Shown: positions 1-9,485, numbered from the stretch's first letter. The stretch: DNA of 63,113 nt from Litoreibacter sp. (GCA_026710325.1 JAPORH010000200.1:1-63113), one strand, 5' to 3'. The notes: generated by a model from the sequence alone, not told the origin. Made by a program: numbers and translations.

Positions 1-126
1 CAAGGGATATTTTCGCGAAAACGCTCGGACTCAAGGGGTCGCTCAAAATAAGTCAGAATTTATCACACGATTTCAGAGACTTGAAAAAACCTACTTTGCC
101 ATGCGAGAACCACACCCGAGTGGCAC
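1..126. other. Left-end segment up to the first HindIII site, no gene recognised
   Basis: No coding region can be supported here. The frame of the radical SAM gene has stops at 49-51 and 82-84, yet from the HindIII site at 127-132 onward the same frame reads at once as the linker of a radical SAM protein. The segment contains a perfect 12-bp palindrome, TTTTCGCGAAAA, at 10-21. The sharp change at a HindIII site suggests that these bases come from another fragment joined during cloning; a natural 5' deletion of the gene is the alternative. Confidence 0.5.
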
Positions 127-141
127 AAGCTTCCCGGTCTG

Positions 142-1392
142 GTGGCGCGCGCTCCCGATGGTCGCATTCACGCCAACCCCTTGCGTAAGCAGATCATGGA
201 GCTCGATACGCTCGCTTGGCCGGACCGCGCCGATATCCCGTATGAAGAAACGGCCCAACCGACGGCGGCCATTTTAGGCTCTCGTGGCTGTCCATGGAAT
301 TGCGACTTCTGTTCCATCCGCCCCTTTTATGAGGCGCAGGAGGGGAGTTTGCGCAGGTTACGTAGCCCCCGCGATGTGATGGAGGAGATGCGTCATCTTT
401 ATCATGATCGCAGCGTCTCGCTGTTTCTGTTTCAAGACGACGATTTTCTGGCGACACGCGCGCGGGCGCGCAATTGGGCCGGTGAGCTATCAGACCTGAT
501 CGCGGAGAGCGATATCGGCGGTAACGTGTCCTCGAAAATGTCCTGCCGTTCTGACGAGCTGCGTCCTGATATCATCGCACGCATGGTGAGGGGCGGGCTC
601 ACCCATGTCTATATGGGCGTTGAGAGCGGCGACGTTCAGGGCCTCAAAAACATGAACAAAATGATGTCGCCGCAAAAGCATCTGGATGCGGGCCATATGT
701 TGCGTGCAGCGGGGCTGTCCTTTGACTTCGGTTTCATGCTGATGGACCCATGGTCCGATTTTCGCATGATCCGCGCCAATGCTGAATTTCTTGACGCCTT
801 TGTCGGCGACGGTTGGTCGGTGGCCGGGTTTTGCAGAATGCTGCCCTATTCCGGGACGCCGGTTGAACGCAAATTGAAGGCGGAAGGGCGCCTGGAGGGC
901 AGCGGGTTTGAACCTGACTACAAGTTCCTCGATCCCAAGCTCGACCGGTTTTACGCATGGATGCTTGAGACTTTCCACACCCGGAATTTCACCAATGAGG
1001 GCCTGGCGCATTTGCTACGCGCGATGCTCTTTGAAAGCCGGTTACAGTCGGAGCGAACGCGCTGGATGACTTCGGAGGAGACAAGGTGGCTGCAATTTAT
1101 CACGGCGCGGGCGAACCGCTCGGCCGTGACAACGGTGTTGCAGGCGGTCGATTACTTCGAGCGCACGCCACTCGATGAGATTGTTGTCTATGACGGCTTG
1201 CTCGCCGCTTTAACGGCACGGGAGCTTGAGGAGCAGGCGGTGTTTACGCACCAAGTCGAGCGATTTTGGAGCGATCCGGGGCGTCAGGCCCGACGCAAAG
1301 CGCGCCATGAAAGCCTGCTGGGCGGGTTTGAGCGGAGCTGGACGTTTGAAGGACCGGCCGCTTGGGAGACTTTGGGCGTTGGCGTGCGATAG
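142..1392 (+). CDS. Radical SAM protein, 5'-truncated
   Basis: C-terminal part of a radical SAM enzyme of the type that usually carries an N-terminal cobalamin-binding domain. The [4Fe-4S] motif CxxxCxxC is present as CPWNCDFC at residues 50-57 counted from GTG 142, followed by strands typical of the partial TIM barrel (DDDFL near 99, GVESG near 162). The first 40 residues match the linker that normally joins a B12-binding domain to the radical SAM core, so GTG 142 is not a natural start. The frame is open back to 85, and the homologous reading seems to begin at the HindIII site at 127. The substrate cannot be told. It lies 98 bp before frr, where pyrH is the usual neighbour in this group, so the order here is unusual or the junction artificial. 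Confidence 0.75.
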   Translation: MARAPDGRIHANPLRKQIMELDTLAWPDRADIPYEETAQPTAAILGSRGCPWNCDFCSIRPFYEAQEGSLRRLRSPRDVMEEMRHLYHDRSVSLFLFQDDDFLATRARARNWAGELSDLIAESDIGGNVSSKMSCRSDELRPDIIARMVRGGLTHVYMGVESGDVQGLKNMNKMMSPQKHLDAGHMLRAAGLSFDFGFMLMDPWSDFRMIRANAEFLDAFVGDGWSVAGFCRMLPYSGTPVERKLKAEGRLEGSGFEPDYKFLDPKLDRFYAWMLETFHTRNFTNEGLAHLLRAMLFESRLQSERTRWMTSEETRWLQFITARANRSAVTTVLQAVDYFERTPLDEIVVYDGLLAALTARELEEQAVFTHQVERFWSDPGRQARRKARHESLLGGFERSWTFEGPAAWETLGVGVR

Positions 1393-1490
1393 CAACACGT
1401 CTGGTGAGCTTGGTTAATCTTGAACTGGCGTTGCGTGGCAGGCTTGGCTATAGAAGGGCCAACCAACAAGAACACGCTACAGGACGCCAC

Positions 1491-2054
1491 ATGTCTGACG
1501 ACTTCATGCTCGATACTGATGATCTTCAACGCCGCATGGATGGGGCTATGAGCTCTCTACGATCTGAGTTTGCGTCATTGAGGACGGGGCGCGCTTCGGC
1601 TTCGATGCTGGAACCGGTGATGGTGGATGCCTATGGTTCGATGACGCCTGTGAACCAAGTCGGCACGGTCAATGTACCCGAGCCGCGCATGGTGACCGTG
1701 AATGTTTGGGACAAAGGCCTTGTGGGCAAGGTAGAGAAGGCCATCCGCGAAAGCGGTCTGGGTATCAACCCGCAGCTCAACGGCACGATCATTATGTTGC
1801 CGATCCCCGAGTTGAATGAGGAACGCCGTCGCGAGCTCACTAAAGTCGCTGGCACTTACGCAGAGAACGCGCGTGTCTCGATCCGGAATATTCGCCGTGA
1901 TGCGATGGACCAGATCAAGAAGGCCAAGGCCGATGGCATGTCGGAAGACGACCAGAAGATTTGGGAAGCCGAAGTTCAAGAAATGATTGATGCACAAATT
2001 AAATCCGTTGATGCCGCATTGACGACAAAACAAGAAGAAATAATGCAGGTGTGA
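1491..2054 (+). CDS. frr: Ribosome recycling factor
   Basis: RRF of 187 residues, the normal length for the family. With EF-G it splits the post-termination ribosome in the cytoplasm. The N-terminal helix with the [10 protein letters not shown] signature and the NPQLNGT and [16 protein letters not shown] stretches are all present. ATG 1491 is chosen because AGGA lies 6 bases upstream and the protein then has the family length; the reading frame runs open further upstream without RRF homology. A strong hairpin with a T-run follows the stop codon directly (2060-2084), so part of the transcription ends here before uppS. Confidence 0.97.
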   Translation: MSDDFMLDTDDLQRRMDGAMSSLRSEFASLRTGRASASMLEPVMVDAYGSMTPVNQVGTVNVPEPRMVTVNVWDKGLVGKVEKAIRESGLGINPQLNGTIIMLPIPELNEERRRELTKVAGTYAENARVSIRNIRRDAMDQIKKAKADGMSEDDQKIWEAEVQEMIDAQIKSVDAALTTKQEEIMQV

Positions 2055-2059
2055 CGAAG

Positions 2060-2084
2060 AAAGGCCGCTCGCGCGGCCTTTTAT
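2060..2084 (+). terminator. Intrinsic terminator after frr
   Basis: AAAGGCCGC (2060-2068) pairs perfectly with GCGGCCTTT (2073-2081) across a TCGC loop and runs into TTTT. It sits 5 bases after the frr stop and 22 bases before uppS, so it may act as a partial, read-through terminator within an otherwise co-oriented cluster. Confidence 0.85.
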
Positions 2085-2106
2085 TATCGTATTTGAGGGC
2101 AGCTAT

Positions 2107-2835
2107 ATGAATAATGTGACACCAATCAAAGGCGACGGGCCCAGCCACGTCGCGATCATCATGGATGGCAATGGCCGTTGGGCGACACAACGTGGTCGTC
2201 CGCGCCTGTTTGGGCATCAAGCTGGTGCGAAACGTGTGCGCCAGGTCGTCTCTAAATGTCCTGAACTGGGCGTCAAATATTTGACGATTTTTGCGTTCTC
2301 GACCGAGAACTGGAAGCGAACACAGTCCGAGGTCGCCGGACTTATGGCACTGTTTCGCCGCTACATCACGCGGGAAGCGAATTTCCTGCACCAGCTCGGC
2401 ACCCGCGTACGCTTCATTGGCGAGCGTGAAAAGCTGGATGAAAAGCTGCAGAAGCTTATGAATTACCTTGAGGAACTGACGGCTGAGAATGATGAAACCC
2501 ATCTCACGATTGCGCTCAATTACGGTGCGCGGGATGAGGTGACACGGGCGACGCAGCGCCTAGCCGTTGAAGTGGCTGAGAAGCGGTTGCGGCCGGAGCA
2601 GGTGAACACCGAGGTGCTTGCCTCCTTCCTGGACACATGCATGTTGCCGGATCCTGATCTTGTCATCCGCACAAGCGGGGAGGCGCGGATTTCGAACTTC
2701 CTGCTATGGCAATCGGCCTATGCGGAATATGAGTTTATCGATACGCTCTGGCCTGATTTCAGCCCTGACGTGTTTGCGGATGTGGTTGCACGGTTCTCCG
2801 GCCGCGACCGCCGTTTTGGCGCGGTAAAGGCCTAA
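2107..2835 (+). CDS. uppS: Isoprenyl (undecaprenyl diphosphate) synthase
   Basis: Cis-prenyltransferase of 242 residues that elongates farnesyl diphosphate with isopentenyl diphosphate to the C55 lipid carrier needed for peptidoglycan and lipopolysaccharide. The P-loop-like motif IIMDGNGRWA (residues 18-27) holds the catalytic Asp. The conserved FAFSTENWKR, NYGARDE and the C-terminal RTSGEARISNFLLWQSAYAE region are all seen. GAGGG lies about 8 bases before ATG 2107. It is followed after 4 bases by cdsA. Confidence 0.96.
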   Translation: MNNVTPIKGDGPSHVAIIMDGNGRWATQRGRPRLFGHQAGAKRVRQVVSKCPELGVKYLTIFAFSTENWKRTQSEVAGLMALFRRYITREANFLHQLGTRVRFIGEREKLDEKLQKLMNYLEELTAENDETHLTIALNYGARDEVTRATQRLAVEVAEKRLRPEQVNTEVLASFLDTCMLPDPDLVIRTSGEARISNFLLWQSAYAEYEFIDTLWPDFSPDVFADVVARFSGRDRRFGAVKA

Positions 2836-2839
2836 CGCT

Positions 2840-3640
2840 TTGAGCCCGCAGGCCGAGAAGTTTTCCGACCTTTCGGTCCGTATGGGGTCCGGCGCGGTCA
2901 TCGCCGTAGTCGGTCTTACATGCGTTTGGTTGGGAGGTGCGCCCTTTCTTGCATTATGTACGCTGCTCACCGGAGCCCTGGTCTGGGAGCTTGTGCGCAT
3001 GTTGGGCGGCGGGCCGAAGCGCGCTATCACGCTTGGTCTTGGCGCAGCCGCTGCATTTCTAGCCGCGCGGCTTTTGCCGCCAGGTGTCGGTCTTCCTTTC
3101 ATTTTGCTGCCATCTATCGCGGGCATCGCGCTTTTGACACGAAACCGCACGCTTTACATGGTCTTCACTGCCCTCATCATCATCGCGGCTTACGGCCTCG
3201 CCGTGCAGCGCAACGATTTTGGCTTCACATGGATGCTCTGGCTGGCGCTTGTCGTGATCGTGACGGATGTCGCGGGATATTTCGCGGGCCGGGTGTTTGG
3301 CGGGCCGAAATTCTGGCCGCGCGTGAGCCCCAAGAAAACATGGTCCGGCACCATCGCAGGCTGGGTCGCTGCGGGGCTTGTTGGGGCCTATTTCCTGCGT
3401 ATTCCGGGCGTCGGGCTCGAGGTTGTAGGCATTTCGATCGCGCTGTCGATGGCCTCGCAAATGGGCGATATCGCGGAAAGCGCGATGAAGCGGAAGATGG
3501 GTGTCAAGGACAGCTCAAACCTGATCCCGGGCCATGGCGGCGTGTTCGACCGGTTTGACGGGATGCTGGGGGCTTCGGTCTTCTTGCTCTTGATCGAGCA
3601 GATTGTCGATTTCCCGCCTATCCCGTCGATTGTGAACTAG
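2840..3640 (+). CDS. cdsA: Phosphatidate cytidylyltransferase
   Basis: Polytopic inner-membrane enzyme (266 residues) making CDP-diacylglycerol from phosphatidate and CTP. About seven hydrophobic segments precede the C-terminal CdsA signature, SAMKRKMGVKDSSNLIPGHGG (two halves, residues about 214-234), with the conserved Lys-Asp and His-Gly-Gly. The start is probably TTG 2840, 4 bases after the uppS stop; ATG 2882 would leave a short N-terminus before the first membrane helix. The stop codon abuts the dxr start without a gap. Confidence 0.94.
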   Translation: MSPQAEKFSDLSVRMGSGAVIAVVGLTCVWLGGAPFLALCTLLTGALVWELVRMLGGGPKRAITLGLGAAAAFLAARLLPPGVGLPFILLPSIAGIALLTRNRTLYMVFTALIIIAAYGLAVQRNDFGFTWMLWLALVVIVTDVAGYFAGRVFGGPKFWPRVSPKKTWSGTIAGWVAAGLVGAYFLRIPGVGLEVVGISIALSMASQMGDIAESAMKRKMGVKDSSNLIPGHGGVFDRFDGMLGASVFLLLIEQIVDFPPIPSIVN

Positions 3641-4804
3641 ATGCGCAGCGTCTCAGTTTTCGGGGCGACCGGCTCTATTGGCGAGAACACGCTTGATCTG
3701 ATCGCGCGGCAACCGGGTGATTTTGACGTGGTCGCTTTAACGGGCGGCAGGAACATTGCCCGGTTGGCGGAGCTGGCGCAGCTTCACAATGCAGATTTGG
3801 CCGTGACCGCCTTTGAAGAGTGTTTCGAGGATCTGACAGCGGCACTTGCTGGCAGCGAGATTGAGGTCGCTGCAGGTGCGCAGGCCATCAAGGAGGCTGC
3901 CTCACGTCCTGCAGACTGGGTGATGTCCGCCATTGTTGGGGCAGCGGGGCTCATCCCTGGTCTCGAAGCCGTCAAGCAGGGCAAAACGCTGGCGCTCGCT
4001 AATAAGGAGTCCCTGGTAACCGCAGGTCCATTGTTGTTAGGCGCGGCACAACAGCACGACGCTACAGTGCTGCCTGTGGATAGCGAGCATTCGGCCGTGT
4101 TTCAGGCTTTGGTGGGGGAGGATATCTCCGCTGTTGAACGCATCGTCATCACAGCCTCCGGCGGGGCGTTCCGCGACTGGCCAGCCGAGAAGCTGAAACA
4201 TGCAACGCTGGAGGATGCGTGCACCCATCCCAATTGGGATATGGGTCAGCGGATCACAATTGACAGCGCATCCCTTTTTAACAAGGCGATGGAGCTAATA
4301 GAAACAAAAGAATTTTTTGGTGTGCGTCCGGAACAGATCGAGGCGGTTGTGCATCCTGAAAGCCTGATCCATGCTTTAGTAGGGTTCAAAGACGGCGCGC
4401 TCATGGCGCATCTCGGTCCGCCCGATATGCGCCACGCAATCGGATATGCGCTCCACTGGCCGGAGCGCGGTGGTGTTCCGGTGGAACGGCTCGATCTTGC
4501 GAAAATCGCGCAGCTTAATTTTCGTGAAGCTGATCCCGAAAAATACCCTGCGCTGCGCCTTGCGCGTGAAGTGATGCAGGCAGGCGGTTTGTCAGGTGCC
4601 ATTTTCACAGCCGCAAAAGAAGCAGCGCTCGACGCATTTATCTCCCGCCAGATCGGTTTTACGCAGATGGCGGAAGTGGTCGATGCCACGCTCTCGACAC
4701 TTTCGGGTGAGATTGACGCATCTTCAGGGATTAGTCTTGATTCTGTGCTATCAGCGGACCATCTGGCTCGTAAGACAGCGATGCAGATCATAGAAAGCTG
4801 GTAA
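3641..4804 (+). CDS. dxr: 1-deoxy-D-xylulose 5-phosphate reductoisomerase
   Basis: NADPH-dependent enzyme of the methylerythritol phosphate pathway, 387 residues, supplying isoprenoid precursors that UppS uses. The N-terminal Rossmann motif GATGSIGENTLDLI, the ALANKESLVTAG stretch, the metal-site region PVDSEHSA and the flexible-loop and substrate region SGGAFRDWP are present, as is HPNWDMGQRITIDSA. ATG 3641 follows the cdsA stop with no intervening base, indicating coupled translation. Confidence 0.97.
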   Translation: MRSVSVFGATGSIGENTLDLIARQPGDFDVVALTGGRNIARLAELAQLHNADLAVTAFEECFEDLTAALAGSEIEVAAGAQAIKEAASRPADWVMSAIVGAAGLIPGLEAVKQGKTLALANKESLVTAGPLLLGAAQQHDATVLPVDSEHSAVFQALVGEDISAVERIVITASGGAFRDWPAEKLKHATLEDACTHPNWDMGQRITIDSASLFNKAMELIETKEFFGVRPEQIEAVVHPESLIHALVGFKDGALMAHLGPPDMRHAIGYALHWPERGGVPVERLDLAKIAQLNFREADPEKYPALRLAREVMQAGGLSGAIFTAAKEAALDAFISRQIGFTQMAEVVDATLSTLSGEIDASSGISLDSVLSADHLARKTAMQIIESW

Positions 4805-4816
4805 AGAGGCGCAGGT

Positions 4817-6151
4817 ATGGATGTAATTGGCATGATCCCCACAATGGGCGGCATTGCGGGCACGATTGTGGCCTTCATCGTCGCACTTTCGGTGATTGTC
4901 GCCATCCACGAATATGGACATTACATCGTTGGCCGCTGGTGTGGCATTCATGCCGAGGTATTTTCGCTGGGCTTTGGCCCGGTGCTTTATTCCCGCTTTG
5001 ACAAGCGCGGTACCAAATGGCAGATCGCAGCCTTGCCTTTCGGGGGCTATGTCAAATTTTTGGGCGATGCGGACGCGGCCTCCGGCAAAGACGGAGAGGC
5101 GATACAGGGGCTGTCAGAGGCCGAGCGCGCCCGCACCATGCATGGGGCCGCTCTCTGGAAACGCTCCGCCACGGTGGCGGCGGGCCCTGTGTTCAATTTC
5201 ATTCTTTCAATCATCGTTTTTGCAGGGATATTTCTGTTTGCGGGCACCGTGACTGATGACCCTGTGATTGGTGAAGTCAAACCCAACCCGGGCCAGGAAG
5301 AGCTGTTTGAGGCGGGCGACACGTTGCTCAGTGTAGGCGGGGTCGAGACGCCGGATCTTGCGCGTTTTTACGAGGTCGCGCGCGAGACTGCCCCAGCTGA
5401 AATGGTGGCCTATGTCGTCGAACGCGACGGCAGGCAGATAGCTTTCGACAGCGTCTATCCATTCCCGCCGGTCTTGGATCAAATTCAACCACGATCCGCT
5501 GCGATGAGCGCTGGCTTGGAGGTCGGCGACGTCATCACGGCTGTTGACGGGACACCGGTTTGGGCGCTGAGCGAAGTCCAGGAGCGGGTGCAAGCAGGCG
5601 AGGGCGCGCCTGCGCAATTGACGGTTTGGCGGGGTGGGGAGACGCTTGATATCACGCTTACGCCGCGCAAGACCGACCTTCCCGTGGATGGTGGTTTCGA
5701 AACCCGGTGGCTTATCGGTTTCTCTGGCGGCGCCTTTTTCGAGCCGCCACGCGTCACCCTTGGCGCTGGCGAGGCCTTGATGGGGGGCGTGTCGCAAACC
5801 TGGTTTGTGATCAATTCGAGCCTGTCGGGTCTTTGGCATATGATCACCGGGGCGATTAGCTCCTGCAACATTCAAGGGCCCATTGGCATCGCCCAGACCT
5901 CGGGCGACATGGCAAGCCAGGGCATACAGGAATTCATATGGTTTATCGCAGTATTGTCGACCGCGGTGGGGCTGTTGAACCTGTTCCCGATCCCGGTCCT
6001 TGATGGCGGCCATCTGGTGTTTCACGCTTATGAAGGTGTTGCCGGAAAACCCCCAAATGACCGGGTGCTTAACGTCATGATGACAACGGGTCTCTTCCTT
6101 CTGTTGTCTTTGATGGTGTTTGCGCTCAGCAACGACTTGTTCTGCCCTTAA
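4817..6151 (+). CDS. rseP: Site-2 protease RseP (M50 zinc metalloprotease)
   Basis: Intramembrane protease, 444 residues, that cleaves anti-sigma factors and leftover signal peptides in the inner membrane. The zinc-binding HExxH is HEYGH in the first membrane helix (residues about 32-36), and the third ligand lies in NLFPIPVLDGGH near the C-terminus. Two PDZ-like segments lie between (about 135-310). It is placed between dxr and bamA, the standard envelope-biogenesis order. Confidence 0.95.
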   Translation: MDVIGMIPTMGGIAGTIVAFIVALSVIVAIHEYGHYIVGRWCGIHAEVFSLGFGPVLYSRFDKRGTKWQIAALPFGGYVKFLGDADAASGKDGEAIQGLSEAERARTMHGAALWKRSATVAAGPVFNFILSIIVFAGIFLFAGTVTDDPVIGEVKPNPGQEELFEAGDTLLSVGGVETPDLARFYEVARETAPAEMVAYVVERDGRQIAFDSVYPFPPVLDQIQPRSAAMSAGLEVGDVITAVDGTPVWALSEVQERVQAGEGAPAQLTVWRGGETLDITLTPRKTDLPVDGGFETRWLIGFSGGAFFEPPRVTLGAGEALMGGVSQTWFVINSSLSGLWHMITGAISSCNIQGPIGIAQTSGDMASQGIQEFIWFIAVLSTAVGLLNLFPIPVLDGGHLVFHAYEGVAGKPPNDRVLNVMMTTGLFLLLSLMVFALSNDLFCP

Positions 6152-6256
6152 GTCCAGCTGAAGCATCCATATAGTCACCTTAGAACTGCCCCATTTTGGC
6201 CATCTTTGATGTTCATTTACCGTTCATTGAAACACATCATTTGGGCGACATGAGCC

Positions 6257-6382
6257 ATGCAAACACTTCAAAACGGGTATCGGGGTCTACGACTTCTTGC
6301 AGATTTGAACTGGGACCGGCTGCTGTGGCCAGCAGCGATTGCGGCTTCGCTGACGCTTGGAAGCTTTGCGTTCGGGCTTTAA
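6257..6382 (+). CDS. 41-residue membrane-type small protein between rseP and bamA
   Basis: Short reading frame MQTLQNGYRG... ending ...GSFAFGL, with a basic, aromatic N-terminal part and a hydrophobic segment at residues about 22-41 (LLWPAAIAASLTLGSFAFGL), fitting a single membrane helix with the C-terminus at or near the far side. I believe small proteins of this form recur in Rhodobacterales, but no function is known to me. The ribosome site is weak. A strong terminator begins 31 bases after the stop (6413), so the gene probably forms its own transcript or the end of the rseP transcript. Confidence 0.6.
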   Translation: MQTLQNGYRGLRLLADLNWDRLLWPAAIAASLTLGSFAFGL

Positions 6383-6412
6383 GCACGCACTCTACATTTC
6401 GCGGTTCTTCCC

Positions 6413-6441
6413 AAACGGCCCCCAGAATAAGGGCCGTTTTT
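6413..6441 (+). terminator. Intrinsic terminator before bamA
   Basis: AAACGGCCC (6413-6421) pairs perfectly with GGGCCGTTT (6431-6439) around a 9-base loop and ends in TTTTT. It closes the transcript carrying the small protein gene at 6257. The rest of 6152-6524 holds only that gene; bamA must then use its own promoter in about 80 bases or rely on read-through. Confidence 0.85.
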
Positions 6442-6524
6442 GCGTTTTGGCCTTTTGACATCGTTTGGGAGTCGCGGTACCACAGAAGGAATTAACAAAC
6501 GCGACAAAACGGGGCGGTGGGGTT

Positions 6525-8852
6525 ATGACTTTCGCAATTTCGGCGAAGCGGGCAATGGGCTTTTTCAAAGCATATAGTTTGGCCATTTTAATCGCTGCTC
6601 TGGTGAGCAGCTACACCGCGACGACGAGCTCGGCCTCAGCGCAAGCTTTTACGGTCAGTGCTGTACAGATTGAAGGAAATCAACGCATCGAAGATGCGAC
6701 GATCCTGAGCTTTCTAAACTTGCCAAGAGGTGGCGCCGTGTCGGCGTCTCAGCTGAATGATGCGCTGCAACGTCTCCAGAGATCGGGCCTGTTTGAACGC
6801 GTAGAACTTGTACCTGCGGGCTCCACCTTGGTCGTAAGCGTGACAGAGTACCCAACAATCAACCGGGTCAATATCGAGGGCAACCGACGCCTCGCAGACG
6901 AAGACCTTTTGCCGCTTTTGCAATCGCAATCGCGCCAAGTTTACAACCCCGCCACTGCAGAGGCCGATGCCGCGACGTTGACGGAAGGCTACCGCCAGGC
7001 TGGGCGGATCGCAGCGACGGTGACGCCCCGTATCATCCGCCGTTCCAACAACCGCGTCGATTTGGTCTTTGAGGTGGTCGAAGGGCGTGTGGTCGAAGTT
7101 GAGCGCATCAGCTTTGTGGGCAACCGAAATTACTCTGACCGCCGCTTGCGCCGGGTCATTGAAAGCAAGCAAGCAGGCCTGTTCCGTGGCCTAGTGCAGT
7201 CCGACACCTTCATCGCCGACCGCATTGCCTTTGACCGCCAGCTTCTGCGTGATTTCTACCTGTCGCGTGGCTATGTCGACTTCCAGGTTCTCTCGGTCGC
7301 ACCTGAGCTTACGCGCCAACGTGATGCATTCTTCCTGACCTTCAGAATTCAGGAGGGGCAACAGTTCCGTTTCGGCTCCATCACAACCTCAAGCGACCTG
7401 TCGTCGATTGACCCTGACGAGTTTCAAGAGGTCAACCGGATTAAGGAAGGCAGCATCTATTCGCCCGTCAGGGTTGAGAACACGATCACGCGGATGGAGC
7501 GGTTAGCGATCCAAAAAGGCCTCGATTTTATTCGAGTTGAGCCACGGATCACACGCAATGACGCAGACCTGACCCTTGATGTCGAGTTCCAGGTGGTACG
7601 CGGGCCGCGCGTGTTTGTGGAACGCATTGATATTGAAGGAAACGCGACCACGTTGGACCGCGTCATTCGCCGCCAGTTCCGTACCGTTGAGGGCGACCCG
7701 TTCAACCCGCGCGAAATTCGGGATGCTGCAGAGCGGATCCGAGCGCTGAATTACTTCTCGACTGCAGATGTGAACACACGGCAAGGTTCCAGCCCGGATC
7801 AAGTGATTGTGGATGTTGACCTTGAAGAAACCACTACCGGTTCGCTTGGCTTTGGTGTGAGCTTTGGCTCTGAAGAGGGGGTTGGCTTCAATGTCAGCTT
7901 CTCTGAACGCAACTTCCTTGGCCGCGGTCAGATTTTGAACTTCTCGTTCGATACAGGAAGTGACACGCAGGATACGTCTCTCAGCTTTGTTGAACCGGCT
8001 TTCCTGGGTCGTGATTTGCGGTTTGGGTTCGACATTTTCTATCGCACCACAGATTCTGATTTAGCGGAGTTTGACACTCAAAATCTGGGTTTCGGGACCA
8101 GCCTTGGTTTCCCGGTGTCGGAAAATGGACGGCTACGCCTGAGTTACAGCCTGTCTGAAGACCAGATCAAAAATGTCAGCTCGGACCTGACACCGATCAT
8201 TGCACGCGATGAAGGTAAGGCAATCACGTCTGCGCTTGGATATGAGTATAGCTATGACACGCGCCGCACCGGTTTGAACCCGAATGCGGGGGTCTTGCTG
8301 CGCTTCGGCCAGGAATTCGCAGGCGTCGGTGGGGATCGAGAATTTATTCGGACCACCGCCTTGGCCTCCGCCCAGACGCGCGTTGCGCGCGAGGAGGTTT
8401 TGCTGCGCGCCGAGCTTGAGGTGGGTGGTCTCACAATGCTTAGCGGCAATAGCCGTGTGACCGAACGCTTTTTCCTCGGTTCCCGCAGGTTGCGGGGATT
8501 TGACTCCGACGGTGTGGGTCCCCGCGACCTTGGCTCCGCAAACCAAGACGCGCTCGGCGGCAACTATTTCGCTGTGGCCCGGTTTGAGGCAGAGTTCCCC
8601 TTGGGGCTTCCAGAAGAGTACGGCATTTCCGGCGGCGCTTTCTTGGATGTCGGCTCGCTTTGGGGGCTTGATGACGTCAATGGCGCGACAGGGATCGTTG
8701 ATGACAGCGCCAATATCAGGGCCACGGTCGGAGTTTCGATCTTCTGGGATACTCAGATCGGACCGCTTCGTTTCAACTTCTCCGAAGCTCTCGTGAAGGA
8801 GCCTTACGATGAAACGCGAAGCTTCGATTTGACAGTTTTCACTCGGTTCTAA
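6525..8852 (+). CDS. bamA: Outer membrane protein assembly factor BamA
   Basis: Core of the BAM complex that folds beta-barrel proteins into the outer membrane; 775 residues from ATG 6525. A signal peptide ends near SASAQA (about residue 35) and is followed by five POTRA repeats (IEGNQRI, IEGNRRL, FVGNRNY and IEGNAT mark their starts) and a C-terminal 16-strand barrel ending in the outer-membrane sorting Phe (FTRF). The frame is open from TTG 6465, but ATG 6525 gives a normal signal peptide. The VTERFFLGSRRLRGF motif of loop 6 is intact. Confidence 0.96.
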   Translation: MTFAISAKRAMGFFKAYSLAILIAALVSSYTATTSSASAQAFTVSAVQIEGNQRIEDATILSFLNLPRGGAVSASQLNDALQRLQRSGLFERVELVPAGSTLVVSVTEYPTINRVNIEGNRRLADEDLLPLLQSQSRQVYNPATAEADAATLTEGYRQAGRIAATVTPRIIRRSNNRVDLVFEVVEGRVVEVERISFVGNRNYSDRRLRRVIESKQAGLFRGLVQSDTFIADRIAFDRQLLRDFYLSRGYVDFQVLSVAPELTRQRDAFFLTFRIQEGQQFRFGSITTSSDLSSIDPDEFQEVNRIKEGSIYSPVRVENTITRMERLAIQKGLDFIRVEPRITRNDADLTLDVEFQVVRGPRVFVERIDIEGNATTLDRVIRRQFRTVEGDPFNPREIRDAAERIRALNYFSTADVNTRQGSSPDQVIVDVDLEETTTGSLGFGVSFGSEEGVGFNVSFSERNFLGRGQILNFSFDTGSDTQDTSLSFVEPAFLGRDLRFGFDIFYRTTDSDLAEFDTQNLGFGTSLGFPVSENGRLRLSYSLSEDQIKNVSSDLTPIIARDEGKAITSALGYEYSYDTRRTGLNPNAGVLLRFGQEFAGVGGDREFIRTTALASAQTRVAREEVLLRAELEVGGLTMLSGNSRVTERFFLGSRRLRGFDSDGVGPRDLGSANQDALGGNYFAVARFEAEFPLGLPEEYGISGGAFLDVGSLWGLDDVNGATGIVDDSANIRATVGVSIFWDTQIGPLRFNFSEALVKEPYDETRSFDLTVFTRF

Positions 8853-8855
8853 GCG

Positions 8856-9485
8856 ATGCTGTTGGGGCGAGCCTTCGCCTTGCTCCTGGGCTGTTGCATT
8901 GCAGCCCAATCCTTCGCGCAGGAGGAGGCGGTGCTTCCGCCCCCTTTACTCACCCTTAATCAGGACCGGCTCTATGCCAACTCGCTTTTTGCGGCACGGG
9001 TGCGTGAAGAGCTTGAGAAGGCCTCCGCCACGCTGTCGGCCGAGAACAGGCGAATTGAGGCCGAGCTTGTTGCCGAAGAAAGCCAGCTTGTGGAGGACCG
9101 CGCGACCTTGCCGCCCGACGAATTCCGGCTGCTAGCAGAAGACTTTGATGCGCGTGTCACTGATATCAGGCAAGCTCAGGCGGACAAGCGTGCGGCACTT
9201 CAAACCTTGGCAGATAGCGAGCGCGCGCGGTTCTATGAAATGGCGTTCCCGGTACTGTTTGAATTGGTGGAGGAAACTGGGGCGCTGGCTATTTTGAACC
9301 AAAACGCGGTGATCCTCTCCTCGCGTTCTATCGATGTGACCGAAGTGGCCATCGAGAGGGTGAATATGCAAATCGGCGCGGCACCCTTGCCGCCGGGCGC
9401 GCCTGTTGCCCCGCAGCCGCGCCCGACGCTGGAGCAGGAGAACGCGCCACTTGTCCCCGCGCCTCAGGCGACTGACACAGAGTGA
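8856..9485 (+). CDS. OmpH/Skp-family periplasmic chaperone
   Basis: 209 residues with a signal peptide (cleavage near SFAQ-EE, residue 22) and then a long Glu/Ala/Arg-rich region (about 45-125) typical of the coiled-coil tentacles of Skp, which holds unfolded outer-membrane proteins in the periplasm. The C-terminal tail (from about 170) is Pro/Ala-rich and probably disordered, longer than in E. coli Skp. It starts 3 bases after bamA, matching the classical bamA-skp order. Confidence 0.88.
   Translation: MLLGRAFALLLGCCIAAQSFAQEEAVLPPPLLTLNQDRLYANSLFAARVREELEKASATLSAENRRIEAELVAEESQLVEDRATLPPDEFRLLAEDFDARVTDIRQAQADKRAALQTLADSERARFYEMAFPVLFELVEETGALAILNQNAVILSSRSIDVTEVAIERVNMQIGAAPLPPGAPVAPQPRPTLEQENAPLVPAPQATDTE

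Noticed and set aside
1420-1454. Promoter for frr (TTGAAC ... TATAGA)
   Set aside because: Spacing of 23 bases is too long, and the alternative TTGCGT box is too close; no convincing pair.
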